Assembly (NCBI GenBank): GCA_020852515.1
Contig: JADZAS010000013.1
Coordinates: 582,600 to 646,599 of the forward strand
Direction: 5' to 3'
Source of the DNA: Phycisphaerales bacterium
Lineage (GTDB): Bacteria > Planctomycetota > Phycisphaerae > Phycisphaerales > UBA5793
Length of the DNA: 64,000 bases
Within the stretch, counting starts at the first letter, position 1. Each line of letters begins with the position of its first letter. Shown piece by piece: positions 16,150 through 24,739 of this stretch. The notes below the pieces were generated by a model. It worked only from the letters and a program-made list of their open reading frames with translations, did no database searches and had not been told where the DNA came from. Made by a program: the position numbers and the translations under genes.

Positions 16150-17219
16150 CGGCCGTCGCTTCGGACGGTAGGGGTGATCGGGCTGCGGCCCTGGAGCATC
16201 CGCTGGCGCGCGCCCGAGGCGACGATCATGCCGACAAACGAGCGGTACTCGCGATCGACCGCGTCGAGGTCGTCGTTGAAATAGACCTCAAAGAGCGCGG
16301 TGTTGCCGTCGTCGCTGACGGCGTGCTCGCCCGCCCTGGCTCGCTTGCGCATGGTGGCGCTGACGCGCTGGCGGATCTGGCCCTTGCTCGCGTCGAGCAG
16401 CATTGTCTGCAACCGCTCGTGGTACTTGCCCTTCTCGCCTTCATTGAGGAAGTGCACGAGCGCCCAGACCTGCGAGTAGTAGTTGAGCACGTCGGTGTTG
16501 CGGCCGCCGAGCATGTCTTCGGGCCGCAACTTGAGCAACTCGCTCAGCGGATTCAACTGATCGCGGTAGTACGCCCGGCGCAACTGGTCGAACCGCTCGG
16601 GATTCGACCACGGCAGGAATTCGGGCGTGCGGCCGCGCCAGCGGTGCCCCTCCATGAACGTGCCCAAGCCCTCCTCGAGCCAGACCGGCAGCGAGTCCTT
16701 GAACGTCCGCTGGGTGTACTGGTGCCAGCCCTCGTGTGCGGCGATGGCCATGGTGTCGAACAGGCCGATGTCCCAGAACACCGCCCGCCCGCCCGTGGAG
16801 TAGCCGCCGCGGCGGATCTGCTCGTACTGCGAAGACCGGTCGCCCATGAGTTGCTTGGTAAACGCGATCCACTGCTGGCGGTTGGCGAAGACGAACGAAT
16901 CGAGCCGCCGCTCGGGCGCCGGAAGTTCGACGATGACGGAGCGATAGTGCTGCAGCGCCGCTTCGACGAAGTCGGGAAAGCGCAGCGCCATTTCGTTGCT
17001 CTCGGCCGTGGTGTGGATGCGGTAATTGGGCGTGCGGGTGATCGTGCCGGGGATGCCGGCGAACTCCCAGGTCTCGACGCCGGTGTCTTCTTCGCCGGAT
17101 GCGAGCACGGTGGGGCGGGCCGCCTGGCCGCTCGTGCAGCCGCCGACCACGCCCAGACTCAGCAGTGCACCCACCAGCGCCAGCGCGAGCCCCTGATTTC
17201 GAATCCGCTCCGACGCCAT
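16146..17219 (-). CDS. DUF1570 putative metallopeptidase lipoprotein
   Basis: This 357-residue protein has a lipoprotein-type signal peptide (hydrophobic about 10-25, lipobox VVGGC with Cys near 27). The DUF1570 core contains AHEGWHQYTQRTF, an HExxH zinc motif starting at His162, followed by WLEEGLGTFMEGH, where the Glu would be the third ligand. This gluzincin-like arrangement suggests a peptidase, though the family is uncharacterised biochemically. I chose ATG 17219; an in-frame extension to 17369 would overlap valS and hide the signal peptide. It starts 14 bases after valS ends. Confidence 0.82.
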   Translation of the reverse strand: MASERIRNQGLALALVGALLSLGVVGGCTSGQAARPTVLASGEEDTGVETWEFAGIPGTITRTPNYRIHTTAESNEMALRFPDFVEAALQHYRSVIVELPAPERRLDSFVFANRQQWIAFTKQLMGDRSSQYEQIRRGGYSTGGRAVFWDIGLFDTMAIAAHEGWHQYTQRTFKDSLPVWLEEGLGTFMEGHRWRGRTPEFLPWSNPERFDQLRRAYYRDQLNPLSELLKLRPEDMLGGRNTDVLNYYSQVWALVHFLNEGEKGKYHERLQTMLLDASKGQIRQRVSATMRKRARAGEHAVSDDGNTALFEVYFNDDLDAVDREYRSFVGMIVASGARQRMLQGRSPITPTVRSDGR

Positions 17220-17232
17220 GTCCGATCCCCGA

Positions 17233-20200
17233 TCAGGAGCCAAGCCGTTCCAGCGCCTGGATGATACTGTCCAACTCGGCCTGCGCTTCAGCCAATTGTT
17301 GCTTTGTCTCTTCAACGAGTTTCGGCGGGGCCTTTTCGATGTAGCCCTTGTTTGCCAGGCGGCCCTCAAGGCCCTTGATCTTTTTCTGCACCTCGGCCTG
17401 TTGCCGCGTCAGGCGGTCGCGCTCGGCGGAGAGGTCGATGGCGTCGGTCAGGTCCGTGAGCTGATGCTCGACGTTGCCGAAGAGGAACGTCACGCCCCCT
17501 CTGGCGCCTGCAGCATCGCGACTGACTTTGCCCAGGCCCGCCAGCGCCTCGACGACGCCGTCGGCCCGCCTGATCAGTTCCATCGTCGCGTCATCGCTCA
17601 CGTGCAGCGTGATCTGGCGGCGGTCGTGAACCTTCTGCACGCTGCGCACCTCGCGAATGATCGTGACCAGTTCCTGCAGGCGCGCAAACTGCGCCTCCAC
17701 GGCGTCATCCACGTAGAGCGACGGCACACTCGGCCACGGGGCCGTCGCCGCCAGACCGCCTGGCCGCAGGTCGACGTCTTCGAGCGGCTTGACGGGCAGG
17801 GCTTCGATCGACGCGTGCAGCGACTCGGTGACGAAGGGCATGATCGGGTGAAACATGCGGTGCACCGCGCCAAGAGCCGTGCGCAGCACGCGCTGCTGCG
17901 TGGCGTCGTGCCGCACCGTCGGCTTGATCGCTTCGAGGTACCAGTCGCACAGGTCGCGCCAGAACAGATCGTACATCTGCTGGGCGTACACGCTGAAGTC
18001 ATACTGGCGCATGGCCGTCGAGACGGCGTCGAGCGTGCGCGCCAGCCGCGACAGGATCCAGCGATCGATGAGGCGCGTCGGCACGCCGGAAGGTGGAACG
18101 GGCGTCTCGCCCGTTGAATTGCTAAGAATGCCGATGGCAAAGCGCGTCGCGTTCCAGATTTTGTTGGACAGCCGCCGGCCAAGTTCGAACTTCGGGCTCG
18201 TGTTGGCGCCGATGGTCTCGTCGTACTCGACGGGCATGCGGACATCCTGCGTCTGCGTGGTCATCTGCACGAGCGTGAAGCGCATCGCGTCGGCGCCCTT
18301 GGAGCGGATGATGTCGCGCGGATCGACGCCATTGCCCAACGACTTGCTCATCTTGCGGCCTTCGCCGTCCTGGATCATCGCGTGGATGAAGACATCGCGG
18401 AACGGCAGGCGCTGTCCCTTCTCCGTATCTTGCGTGAAGTAGAGGTTGAACATCGCCATGCGCGAGACCCAGAGGGTGATGATCTCGCGGGCGGTGCAGA
18501 GCACGCTGGTGGGGTTGAAGAAGTCGAGCAGGTTCGGCGCGCCGTTGTCGCCGCGCGTTTCGTCGTAACTCTCGGGGTCGGGCCAACCCATCGTCGAAAG
18601 CGGCCAAAGCGCGGAGGAGAACCAGGTGTCGAGGACGTCGGGGTCTTGGGCGAATCCTCGCTGTTCAAGCAGGTGAACGATCCAGCCGTGCTCCGCTGGA
18701 AGCACGCAAACATGAACCAGGTTGCCATCCACGTCCGATTCAACGAATGGAATCTCCTGCCCGTTGATGTTGGTGAGCAACACTCCGGAGTCGGATCGGC
18801 GAACAGTCTGAAACAAGTCGACTGATGCGTCACGGCTACCGGTCCACACCGGTATCCGGTGCCCCCACCAGAGTTGTCGCGAGATGCACCAGTCACGGAT
18901 GTTCTCGTGCCAGTTCTCAAACGTCTTCGCGTAGCGGTCGGGGTGGAAATGCAGCTGGCCGTGCCAGGAGCGGTCATCCAACGCCGCTTCCTCACCCTTC
19001 GATGAGCTCAGAGTCTGCAGACAGTCGCGGCTCGTCTCGGCGCTGCGCTTCTCGTTGCTGCGCTGATCCGGCGCCATCGCGCGCAGCGCGTTGCCGCGCA
19101 TGCGATCATCCGTCACCTTCACGTACCACTGGTCGCTCAAGTACGGCTCGATGATCGCCTTGCTCCGATCCGAGTGCGACACGCTGTGTCGATACGGTTT
19201 GCGCTCGGCGAGCACGCCCGTCTCTTCGAAGCGCCGGACGATCGCCTTGCGCGCATCGAAGCGGTCGAGTCCGAGCAGGAACCCGGCGTCGCCGATGTCG
19301 CTCCAGCCGTGCTTGTCCGAGACGCTGGCGTCGGGGGCGAAAATGTTGACGGCTTCGAGACTGTGCCGCTGACCGATTTCCCAGTCGTTGGGATCGTGCG
19401 CAGGCGTGACCTTCAGGAAGCCGGTCGCGAACTGCGCCTTGGGGTCCTTCTCGTCGCCGCCCATCGACACGGGCAGCACGACGTAATCATCGACGACGAT
19501 CGGAATCTCGCGGCCCACCAGCGGCAGCTTCACTTTGCGACCGGCGAGCGCCGCAGCACGCGGGTCTTTCGGGTTCACTGCCACGCCCGTGTCGCCCAGC
19601 ATCGTCTCCGGCCGTGTGGTGGCGACGGTGATGTGATCGATCGGGCTGCCGTCGGGCAGTTTCACCGGCTCACCGATCAGCGGGTACCGCAGGTAGTAAA
19701 ACTGCCCCTCGATCTCCTCGTCGTAGCACTCATCGTCAGCAACCGCGGTCTGCAGCACCGGATCCCAGTTCACCAGCCGCTTGCCGCGATAGATCAGCCC
19801 GTCCTTGAACAGGCGAAAGAAGGCTTCGCGCACGGCACGCGCGCACATCTCATCCATCGTGAAGCGCGTGCGCTCCCAGTCGCACGAGCAGCCCATCATC
19901 TTGAGTTGCTCGATGATGGTCGCCTCGTACTCGTCCTTCCACGCCTGGGTGATGGCGACGAACTTCTCGCGCGCTTTATCGAGATCGGGATCGAGGTCTT
20001 TGCGGCGCTTGCCCTGGTCTTCCCAGATGCGCTTTTCAATGACGGCCTGGGTGGCGATGCCGGCGTGGTCGGTGCCGGGCATCCACAGCGTCGGCCGGCC
20101 CTGGGCGCGGTGGTAGCGAATGAGCACGTCCTGGAGCGTGTTATTGAGCGCGTGGCCGAGGTGCAGCGCCGCCGTCACGTTGGGCGGCGGGATGAGGATG

Positions 20201-20346
20201 CAGTACGGCGGCGGGCCATAGACATCGGCCGAGGCTTCGGCATGAAAGGGCTTGGCCGCATCCCACTTGGCGCGAACCTTGGGTTCTTCGACCGCTGGGT
20301 CATAGGATTTCGCCAGTTCGCCCGGGTTGGTCATCGATTGGCCCAT
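17233..20346 (-). CDS. valS: Valyl-tRNA synthetase
   Basis: This class I synthetase charges tRNA-Val and edits Thr. The HIGH-type motif is NVTAALHLGHAL (about residues 55-66) and KMSKS is intact in GRKMSKSLGNGVDP near residue 660. The editing domain carries TTRPETMLGDTGVAVNP. The C-terminal coiled-coil arm (about 965-1037) is present. At 1037 residues it is longer than the usual 880-950, owing to a polar insertion around residues 420-455 and another after the WWGHRIPVW segment. A TACAAT box lies 8 bases before the ATG. It heads the operon with DUF1570, phosphoesterase and GNAT genes. Confidence 0.97.
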   Translation of the reverse strand: MGQSMTNPGELAKSYDPAVEEPKVRAKWDAAKPFHAEASADVYGPPPYCILIPPPNVTAALHLGHALNNTLQDVLIRYHRAQGRPTLWMPGTDHAGIATQAVIEKRIWEDQGKRRKDLDPDLDKAREKFVAITQAWKDEYEATIIEQLKMMGCSCDWERTRFTMDEMCARAVREAFFRLFKDGLIYRGKRLVNWDPVLQTAVADDECYDEEIEGQFYYLRYPLIGEPVKLPDGSPIDHITVATTRPETMLGDTGVAVNPKDPRAAALAGRKVKLPLVGREIPIVVDDYVVLPVSMGGDEKDPKAQFATGFLKVTPAHDPNDWEIGQRHSLEAVNIFAPDASVSDKHGWSDIGDAGFLLGLDRFDARKAIVRRFEETGVLAERKPYRHSVSHSDRSKAIIEPYLSDQWYVKVTDDRMRGNALRAMAPDQRSNEKRSAETSRDCLQTLSSSKGEEAALDDRSWHGQLHFHPDRYAKTFENWHENIRDWCISRQLWWGHRIPVWTGSRDASVDLFQTVRRSDSGVLLTNINGQEIPFVESDVDGNLVHVCVLPAEHGWIVHLLEQRGFAQDPDVLDTWFSSALWPLSTMGWPDPESYDETRGDNGAPNLLDFFNPTSVLCTAREIITLWVSRMAMFNLYFTQDTEKGQRLPFRDVFIHAMIQDGEGRKMSKSLGNGVDPRDIIRSKGADAMRFTLVQMTTQTQDVRMPVEYDETIGANTSPKFELGRRLSNKIWNATRFAIGILSNSTGETPVPPSGVPTRLIDRWILSRLARTLDAVSTAMRQYDFSVYAQQMYDLFWRDLCDWYLEAIKPTVRHDATQQRVLRTALGAVHRMFHPIMPFVTESLHASIEALPVKPLEDVDLRPGGLAATAPWPSVPSLYVDDAVEAQFARLQELVTIIREVRSVQKVHDRRQITLHVSDDATMELIRRADGVVEALAGLGKVSRDAAGARGGVTFLFGNVEHQLTDLTDAIDLSAERDRLTRQQAEVQKKIKGLEGRLANKGYIEKAPPKLVEETKQQLAEAQAELDSIIQALERLGS

Positions 20347-20354
20347 AAGAGCCG

Positions 20355-20360
20355 ATTGTA
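20355..20360 (-). promoter_or_regulatory. Probable -10 box of a leaderless valS transcript
   Basis: TACAAT on the minus strand lies 8 bases before the valS ATG, and no Shine-Dalgarno precedes the start. No clear T-box leader or -35 element is visible. Confidence 0.45.
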
Positions 20361-20399
20361 GCCGAGTTGCCGAAAACGGCCGATGAATCAGAGGCTGGC

Positions 20400-21464
20400 A
20401 TGAGTTCTGATCGACGCACCATCTTCACCCTCGCGCTGCTCGCCGTCGTGCTGCTCGTGGGCTCGGGTCTTGGCGTGTGGCTGCTGGGCCGCCCGGTGCT
20501 CAACGATCCGCAGCGGGCCGCGGCCACGACGACCGAGCGCCTCGCGGCGCTTCAGGCCGGGCTCGAAGCCGCAGCGCAGTACGTGAACACCGAGCACGAT
20601 GAGCAGGCCGCGACGATCCTCGAAAAACTCGCCAAGGAGTTCCCCGACGAGCCGCAGGTCTGGCAGCAACTGGCCGAGGTGCGCCTGCACCAGGGCCGGC
20701 AGGAAGACGCGTACGCCATCTACACGAAGGTCATCGACCTCGGCGTGGACAGCCGCGACATCCGCTTCAACGCCGGGCTGATCGCGGCCCGGCTCGACAG
20801 GATGGACGAGGCGATCATTCACCTTGAGCAGGCGCGGCGGCTATCGCCCACGGATGTGCAGGCGCCGCTCTACCTCGCCAGCCTCTATCGCAAAACGAAC
20901 GAAATCGCCAGGGCTCAAGCCGAACTGCTGCACGTGATCGACATCGACAAAGACATTCACGAAGCCTGGGGCGGGCTGGCGCAGATCGCGTTTATCGAAA
21001 ACAAACTCGAACTCGCCGAGCAGCACCTGGCCAAGGCGCGCCAACTGGCGCCGCAGTTTACGACCTGGCAGGTGCTCGAGGCGAAGATTCTCCGCCGCCG
21101 CGCCAAGCCGGAGGCCGCGATCACGCTGCTCTCAGCTCTGCCCGAGCAGGCGCGCTACCAGCAGGAAGTGGTCGATGAGATCGCCCAGTGCTGGGGCATG
21201 CTGCTCATGCCGCGCAAGGCCGCCGAAACGCACGTGGAGTATCTCAACCGCTGGCCCGAATCGCTCAGCAGCGCCGTCGCCGCAGCCCGGTTCTTTGAAC
21301 TCGCGGGCGATCACGACGAGGCGCTGTCGTGGCTGGCGTTTGCCCAGCGGCTCGATGCGGCGGCGCCGGAAGTGGAGGCTTTGGCCAGGCAACTGGGCGC
21401 CGAGCCGGCCGCGCCAGAGCCAGCGGGCAACCCGGCCGTTGACCCGGCCGACGACGGGCCCTGA
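20400..21464 (+). CDS. Membrane-anchored TPR protein
   Basis: This 354-residue protein has one N-terminal transmembrane helix (about residues 8-29) with an Arg pair before it, so the rest is probably periplasmic. It is followed by at least six tetratricopeptide repeats (from about residue 55, e.g. AAQYVNTEHDEQAATIL and EAWGGLAQIAFIENKLELA) and a Pro/Ala-rich acidic tail. TPR proteins are scaffolds; the partner is unknown. ATG 20400 is chosen for its Shine-Dalgarno (gagg, 5-base spacer); the in-frame TTG at 20367 has none. It is divergent from valS by 53 bases. Confidence 0.82.
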   Translation: MSSDRRTIFTLALLAVVLLVGSGLGVWLLGRPVLNDPQRAAATTTERLAALQAGLEAAAQYVNTEHDEQAATILEKLAKEFPDEPQVWQQLAEVRLHQGRQEDAYAIYTKVIDLGVDSRDIRFNAGLIAARLDRMDEAIIHLEQARRLSPTDVQAPLYLASLYRKTNEIARAQAELLHVIDIDKDIHEAWGGLAQIAFIENKLELAEQHLAKARQLAPQFTTWQVLEAKILRRRAKPEAAITLLSALPEQARYQQEVVDEIAQCWGMLLMPRKAAETHVEYLNRWPESLSSAVAAARFFELAGDHDEALSWLAFAQRLDAAAPEVEALARQLGAEPAAPEPAGNPAVDPADDGP

Positions 21465-21554
21465 AGCAGCGCGCCGCAGCCTCAACGGCTATCATCCCGA
21501 TCTGTACAACACAATGGCCCTGAAGATCGCTATTGATCGGGAGAAACCTGCGCC

Positions 21555-23066
21555 ATGGCCAGCAAAGCCTATGAAAAGCTCGTCACCCTCCAGCGGCAGA
21601 CCGCCCTGCTGGGCAGCGTCGATGAACTCGTCCACTGGGACCAGGAGACGCTCATGCCCTCCGGCGGAGCCAAACTCCGCTCCGAACAGTGCGCCCTGCT
21701 TTCAGGCCTCATCCACGAGCGCGCCACGAGCAAGGAAGTCGGCGAACTGCTCGAGCAGTGCGCCGGCGAAGAGATCCCGAAGGATTCCGTCGAGTTCGCC
21801 AACGTGCGCGAATGGAAGCGCGACTTCGACCGGGCCCGCAAACTGCCAAAGGAACACGTCGAGGAACTCAGCCGCTCGCGCTCGCTGGCGCAGCAGGCGT
21901 GGCAGAAGGCCCGCAAGGAATCGGACTTCTCGATCTTTGCGTCGCATCTCGAGAAGATGATCGACTTGACGCGCAAGAGCGCCAAGTACTACGGCTGGCC
22001 CGAGGGCGGCGAACCCTACGACGCGCTGCTCGAAGGCTACGAGCCCGGCGCAACCGCGGCGCAGATCGAGAAGATCTTCGCCCCGCTGCGCACGCGGCTC
22101 ACGGCGCTGATCCATGACATCGCCAACAGCGGCCCGCAGCCCGACAACACCATCCACACGACCGACGTGCCCCGCGCCCAGCAGGAGGCGTTCGTGCGCT
22201 TCGTCGCCTCCGGAATCGGCTTCCGCTTCGAAGACGGCCGGCTTGATGTGTCGGCTCACCCGTTCTGCTCGGGACTCGGGCCGGGCGACTGCCGCATGAC
22301 CACGCGCTTCCACGCCAACAACGTGATGGATGCGCTGAGTTCGACGATGCACGAATCGGGCCACGGCATCTACGAGCAGAACCTGCCCAAAGAGGCGTTC
22401 GGCACGCCATGCGGCAGCGCGGTCAGCCTCGGTATTCACGAGAGCCAGTCGCGCGGCTGGGAGAATCTCGTCGGCCGCAGCCGAGCCTTCTGGGAGTGGT
22501 GCCTGCCGCACGCCAAGAACCTCATGCCTGAACTCATGGAAGGGCAGACGGTCGATTCCGTGTACGCGGCTCAGAACATCGTCCAGCCCAGTTACATCCG
22601 CGTCGAGGCCGATGAAGCCACCTACAACCTGCACATCATGCTGCGCTTCGAACTCGAGCGGGCGCTGATCAAAGGCGAACTGAGCAGCAAGGACGTGCCG
22701 CGCGAGTGGAACAGGCGCTTCAAGGACTACCTCGGCATCGAAGTAGACAAGGACAGCAACGGCTGCCTGCAGGATGTGCACTGGTCGTTCGGCCTGATCG
22801 GCTACTTCCCGACCTACACGCTGGGCAACCTCTATGCGTGCCAGTTCTTCGAAGCCGCGCGCGAGCAACTCGGCGACCTCGACGCGATGTATCGCGAGGG
22901 CGAGTTCGAGCCGCTGCGGCAGTGGCTCACCGACAACATCCACCAGCACGGCCGGCGCTACTCGGCGAGCGAACTGTGCCAGCGCATCACGGGCAAGCCG
23001 CTCAGCGCCGACCCGCTCATGCGGCACCTCGAAGGCAAACTGCGCCCGCTCTATGGACTGGCGTGA
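21555..23066 (+). CDS. M32 family carboxypeptidase (thermostable carboxypeptidase 1 type)
   Basis: This 503-residue zinc carboxypeptidase of family M32 removes C-terminal residues other than Pro. The zinc motif HESGH (His266, Glu267, His270) lies in MHESGHGIYEQNLP, followed by the third-ligand helix GIHESQSRGWENLVGRS. Family markers DVRMTTRF-like GDCRMTTRF and the C-terminal GYFPTYTLGNLYA are all present. Length and architecture are complete and no signal peptide is seen, so it is cytoplasmic. The Shine-Dalgarno gggaga is about 9 bases before the ATG. Confidence 0.93.
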   Translation: MASKAYEKLVTLQRQTALLGSVDELVHWDQETLMPSGGAKLRSEQCALLSGLIHERATSKEVGELLEQCAGEEIPKDSVEFANVREWKRDFDRARKLPKEHVEELSRSRSLAQQAWQKARKESDFSIFASHLEKMIDLTRKSAKYYGWPEGGEPYDALLEGYEPGATAAQIEKIFAPLRTRLTALIHDIANSGPQPDNTIHTTDVPRAQQEAFVRFVASGIGFRFEDGRLDVSAHPFCSGLGPGDCRMTTRFHANNVMDALSSTMHESGHGIYEQNLPKEAFGTPCGSAVSLGIHESQSRGWENLVGRSRAFWEWCLPHAKNLMPELMEGQTVDSVYAAQNIVQPSYIRVEADEATYNLHIMLRFELERALIKGELSSKDVPREWNRRFKDYLGIEVDKDSNGCLQDVHWSFGLIGYFPTYTLGNLYACQFFEAAREQLGDLDAMYREGEFEPLRQWLTDNIHQHGRRYSASELCQRITGKPLSADPLMRHLEGKLRPLYGLA

Positions 23067-23120
23067 ACGGGTTGCGGCGCCGCGCCGGACGCGCCGGTCG
23101 CGGCTGCACCACCCGGGGAG

Positions 23121-23126
23121 TATGAT
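23121..23126 (+). promoter_or_regulatory. Probable -10 box of the PEGA lipoprotein gene
   Basis: TATGAT ends 6 bases before ATG 23133, with no Shine-Dalgarno between. It is the closest match to TATAAT among the boxes of this type in the window. Confidence 0.5.
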
Positions 23127-23132
23127 TGCGCG

Positions 23133-23630
23133 ATGCACACGGCGTGGATGAGTCTGATGCGATCGGGGATGGCGGCGCTGACTGCCGTTCTCACTTCCGG
23201 CTGCGTCGAGCGCACCATCCGCATCACCTCCGAACCCGAGGGCGCGCTGGTGTACGTCAACGATGAAGAAGTCGGCCGCACGCCCTGCGAGACCGCGTTT
23301 CTGCACTACGGCACCTATGACGTCCGCGTGATCAAGGACGGCTACGAGCCCTACATGGGCCCGGCCGAGGCTTCTCCGCCGCTCTACGACCTGCCCGGCC
23401 CCGATCTGGTAGCCGACCTGCTGCCCGTGCGCTTGCGAAGCCAGGTCGACTGGCACTTTACGCTGCTGCCGGTGCAGGATGACGAAGCGGCGATGATCGA
23501 CCGGGCCCGACAACTGCGCTCGCGCATGCACCAGGAGATGGGGCCGCCAGCCGAGGCGTCGCAGCCGGCAGAGGCATCCCAGCCGGCGTCCGCCCCACCC
23601 GAAGCGGCGCCCGAAGAGAGCGGCGGCTGA
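23133..23630 (+). CDS. PEGA domain lipoprotein
   Basis: This 165-residue protein has a lipoprotein signal with lipobox LTSGC (Cys24). A PEGA domain follows (about 28-80), with the characteristic SEPEGALVYVNDEEVGRTP and a YDVRVIKDGYEPY strand. PEGA domains are small surface beta modules of unknown ligand. The C-terminus is low complexity, with a PAEASQ duplication (about 140-152) and Pro/Glu-rich sequence, probably a flexible spacer. It stands between M32 peptidase and coiled-coil genes on the same strand. Confidence 0.8.
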   Translation: MHTAWMSLMRSGMAALTAVLTSGCVERTIRITSEPEGALVYVNDEEVGRTPCETAFLHYGTYDVRVIKDGYEPYMGPAEASPPLYDLPGPDLVADLLPVRLRSQVDWHFTLLPVQDDEAAMIDRARQLRSRMHQEMGPPAEASQPAEASQPASAPPEAAPEESGG

Positions 23631-23782
23631 GGCGTAACGCCGCATTTTCTGCCAAAGCGCCGCCGGCCTGCAAAAAGCCGAATATCCACGCCTTTCGAGT
23701 CGTCTAGTCTTTGGAGAGCGGCCGGCCCGTCCAGCGGGCCCGGACGCCTTGGGCGAGAACGCGCACTGCGAGGAGCACGACC

Positions 23783-24727
23783 ATGACGTTGCAGGGAATC
23801 AAGAGGATGTTGGCGCTGAGCATCGCAGGGGCGCTGGCCGCCGCGGCCATTGCCGGCGCGCAGGAGCCGGTCGAATCGCCGCCGCCGCCTGTCGAGGTGA
23901 CCGCCAAGCGGGCGATTGAGGAACTCATCGACATCAACGCCAAGCTCGCCGCCGAGAATCAGCGGCTCGTCGCCGAAAACCAGCGCCTCGCCGCCGAAGT
24001 CGCGCGAGTCAAACTCGACACCGCCCGCATCGAAAAGCAGCGCGATGAACTGCAGAACTTCATCCGCGATCACGAGGAGTACGCCGAGAACTACGAGCAG
24101 TACACCTTCTTCCGCGAAAAGGCCGAGCGCGAGGAGCGGGCCCGTCAGGCCGCCGAGGCCCAGGCCCGGCGCGAGGCCGAAAAACTCCGCCAGCAGCAGG
24201 AGCGCGAAGAGCGACTGCGCCAGCGCAGCGGCGCCACTTCGGAAGAAGACACCGTGCTCGCCAAGCGCATCGACGTCCTCCGGCGGGCCGGTTACACGCG
24301 CGTGGGCGATCGCGTCTTCGTCGGCGAGATGGGCTACTCCTACCGGACCGAAACGCGCGAAGAAATCCGCTACAGCCCGCTCATCGACTTCTGGTATGTC
24401 GATCGCGATGAGGAAATCCTCTACAACGAGATGACGGTCTCGGGCAGCGTCATCCACGCCGGAACGGAAGAGCGCAATCTCTCCGTGGCGCTGGCCTTCT
24501 ACGACGCAACCGGGGCGCAGATCGGCACCACAACGGTCCGCGTCGATGGCGCCAAGCCGGGCACGCCCTATCCGTTCACCTCGGTCGTGACCATGGCGGC
24601 CAATCGCCCGTTCAAGCGCTACTCAGCGTGGGTGCTCTACGACGATCCCACGTCGCCGCCGCCTGATGTGCCGCCGGCCGAAGCGCAGCCGATGCAGCCC
24701 AACTCGCCGCCTCCCGCGGATGGCTGA
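23783..24727 (+). CDS. Exported coiled-coil protein of unknown function
   Basis: This 314-residue protein has a signal peptide (about 1-27, ending AIAGAQ). Next comes a long alpha-helical coiled coil (about 40-150), very rich in Glu, Arg, Ala and Gln with the repeat AENQRLVAENQRLAAEV. A compact beta-rich domain follows (about 165-290) containing VGEMGYSYRTETREEIRYSP, then a Pro-rich tail. I do not recognise the C-terminal domain. A good Shine-Dalgarno (aggag, 7-base spacer) supports ATG 23783 over an upstream in-frame start at 23711. It is probably a periplasmic structural or envelope protein. Confidence 0.75.
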   Translation: MTLQGIKRMLALSIAGALAAAAIAGAQEPVESPPPPVEVTAKRAIEELIDINAKLAAENQRLVAENQRLAAEVARVKLDTARIEKQRDELQNFIRDHEEYAENYEQYTFFREKAEREERARQAAEAQARREAEKLRQQQEREERLRQRSGATSEEDTVLAKRIDVLRRAGYTRVGDRVFVGEMGYSYRTETREEIRYSPLIDFWYVDRDEEILYNEMTVSGSVIHAGTEERNLSVALAFYDATGAQIGTTTVRVDGAKPGTPYPFTSVVTMAANRPFKRYSAWVLYDDPTSPPPDVPPAEAQPMQPNSPPPADG

Positions 24728-24739
24728 GCCGGCGCCAGT

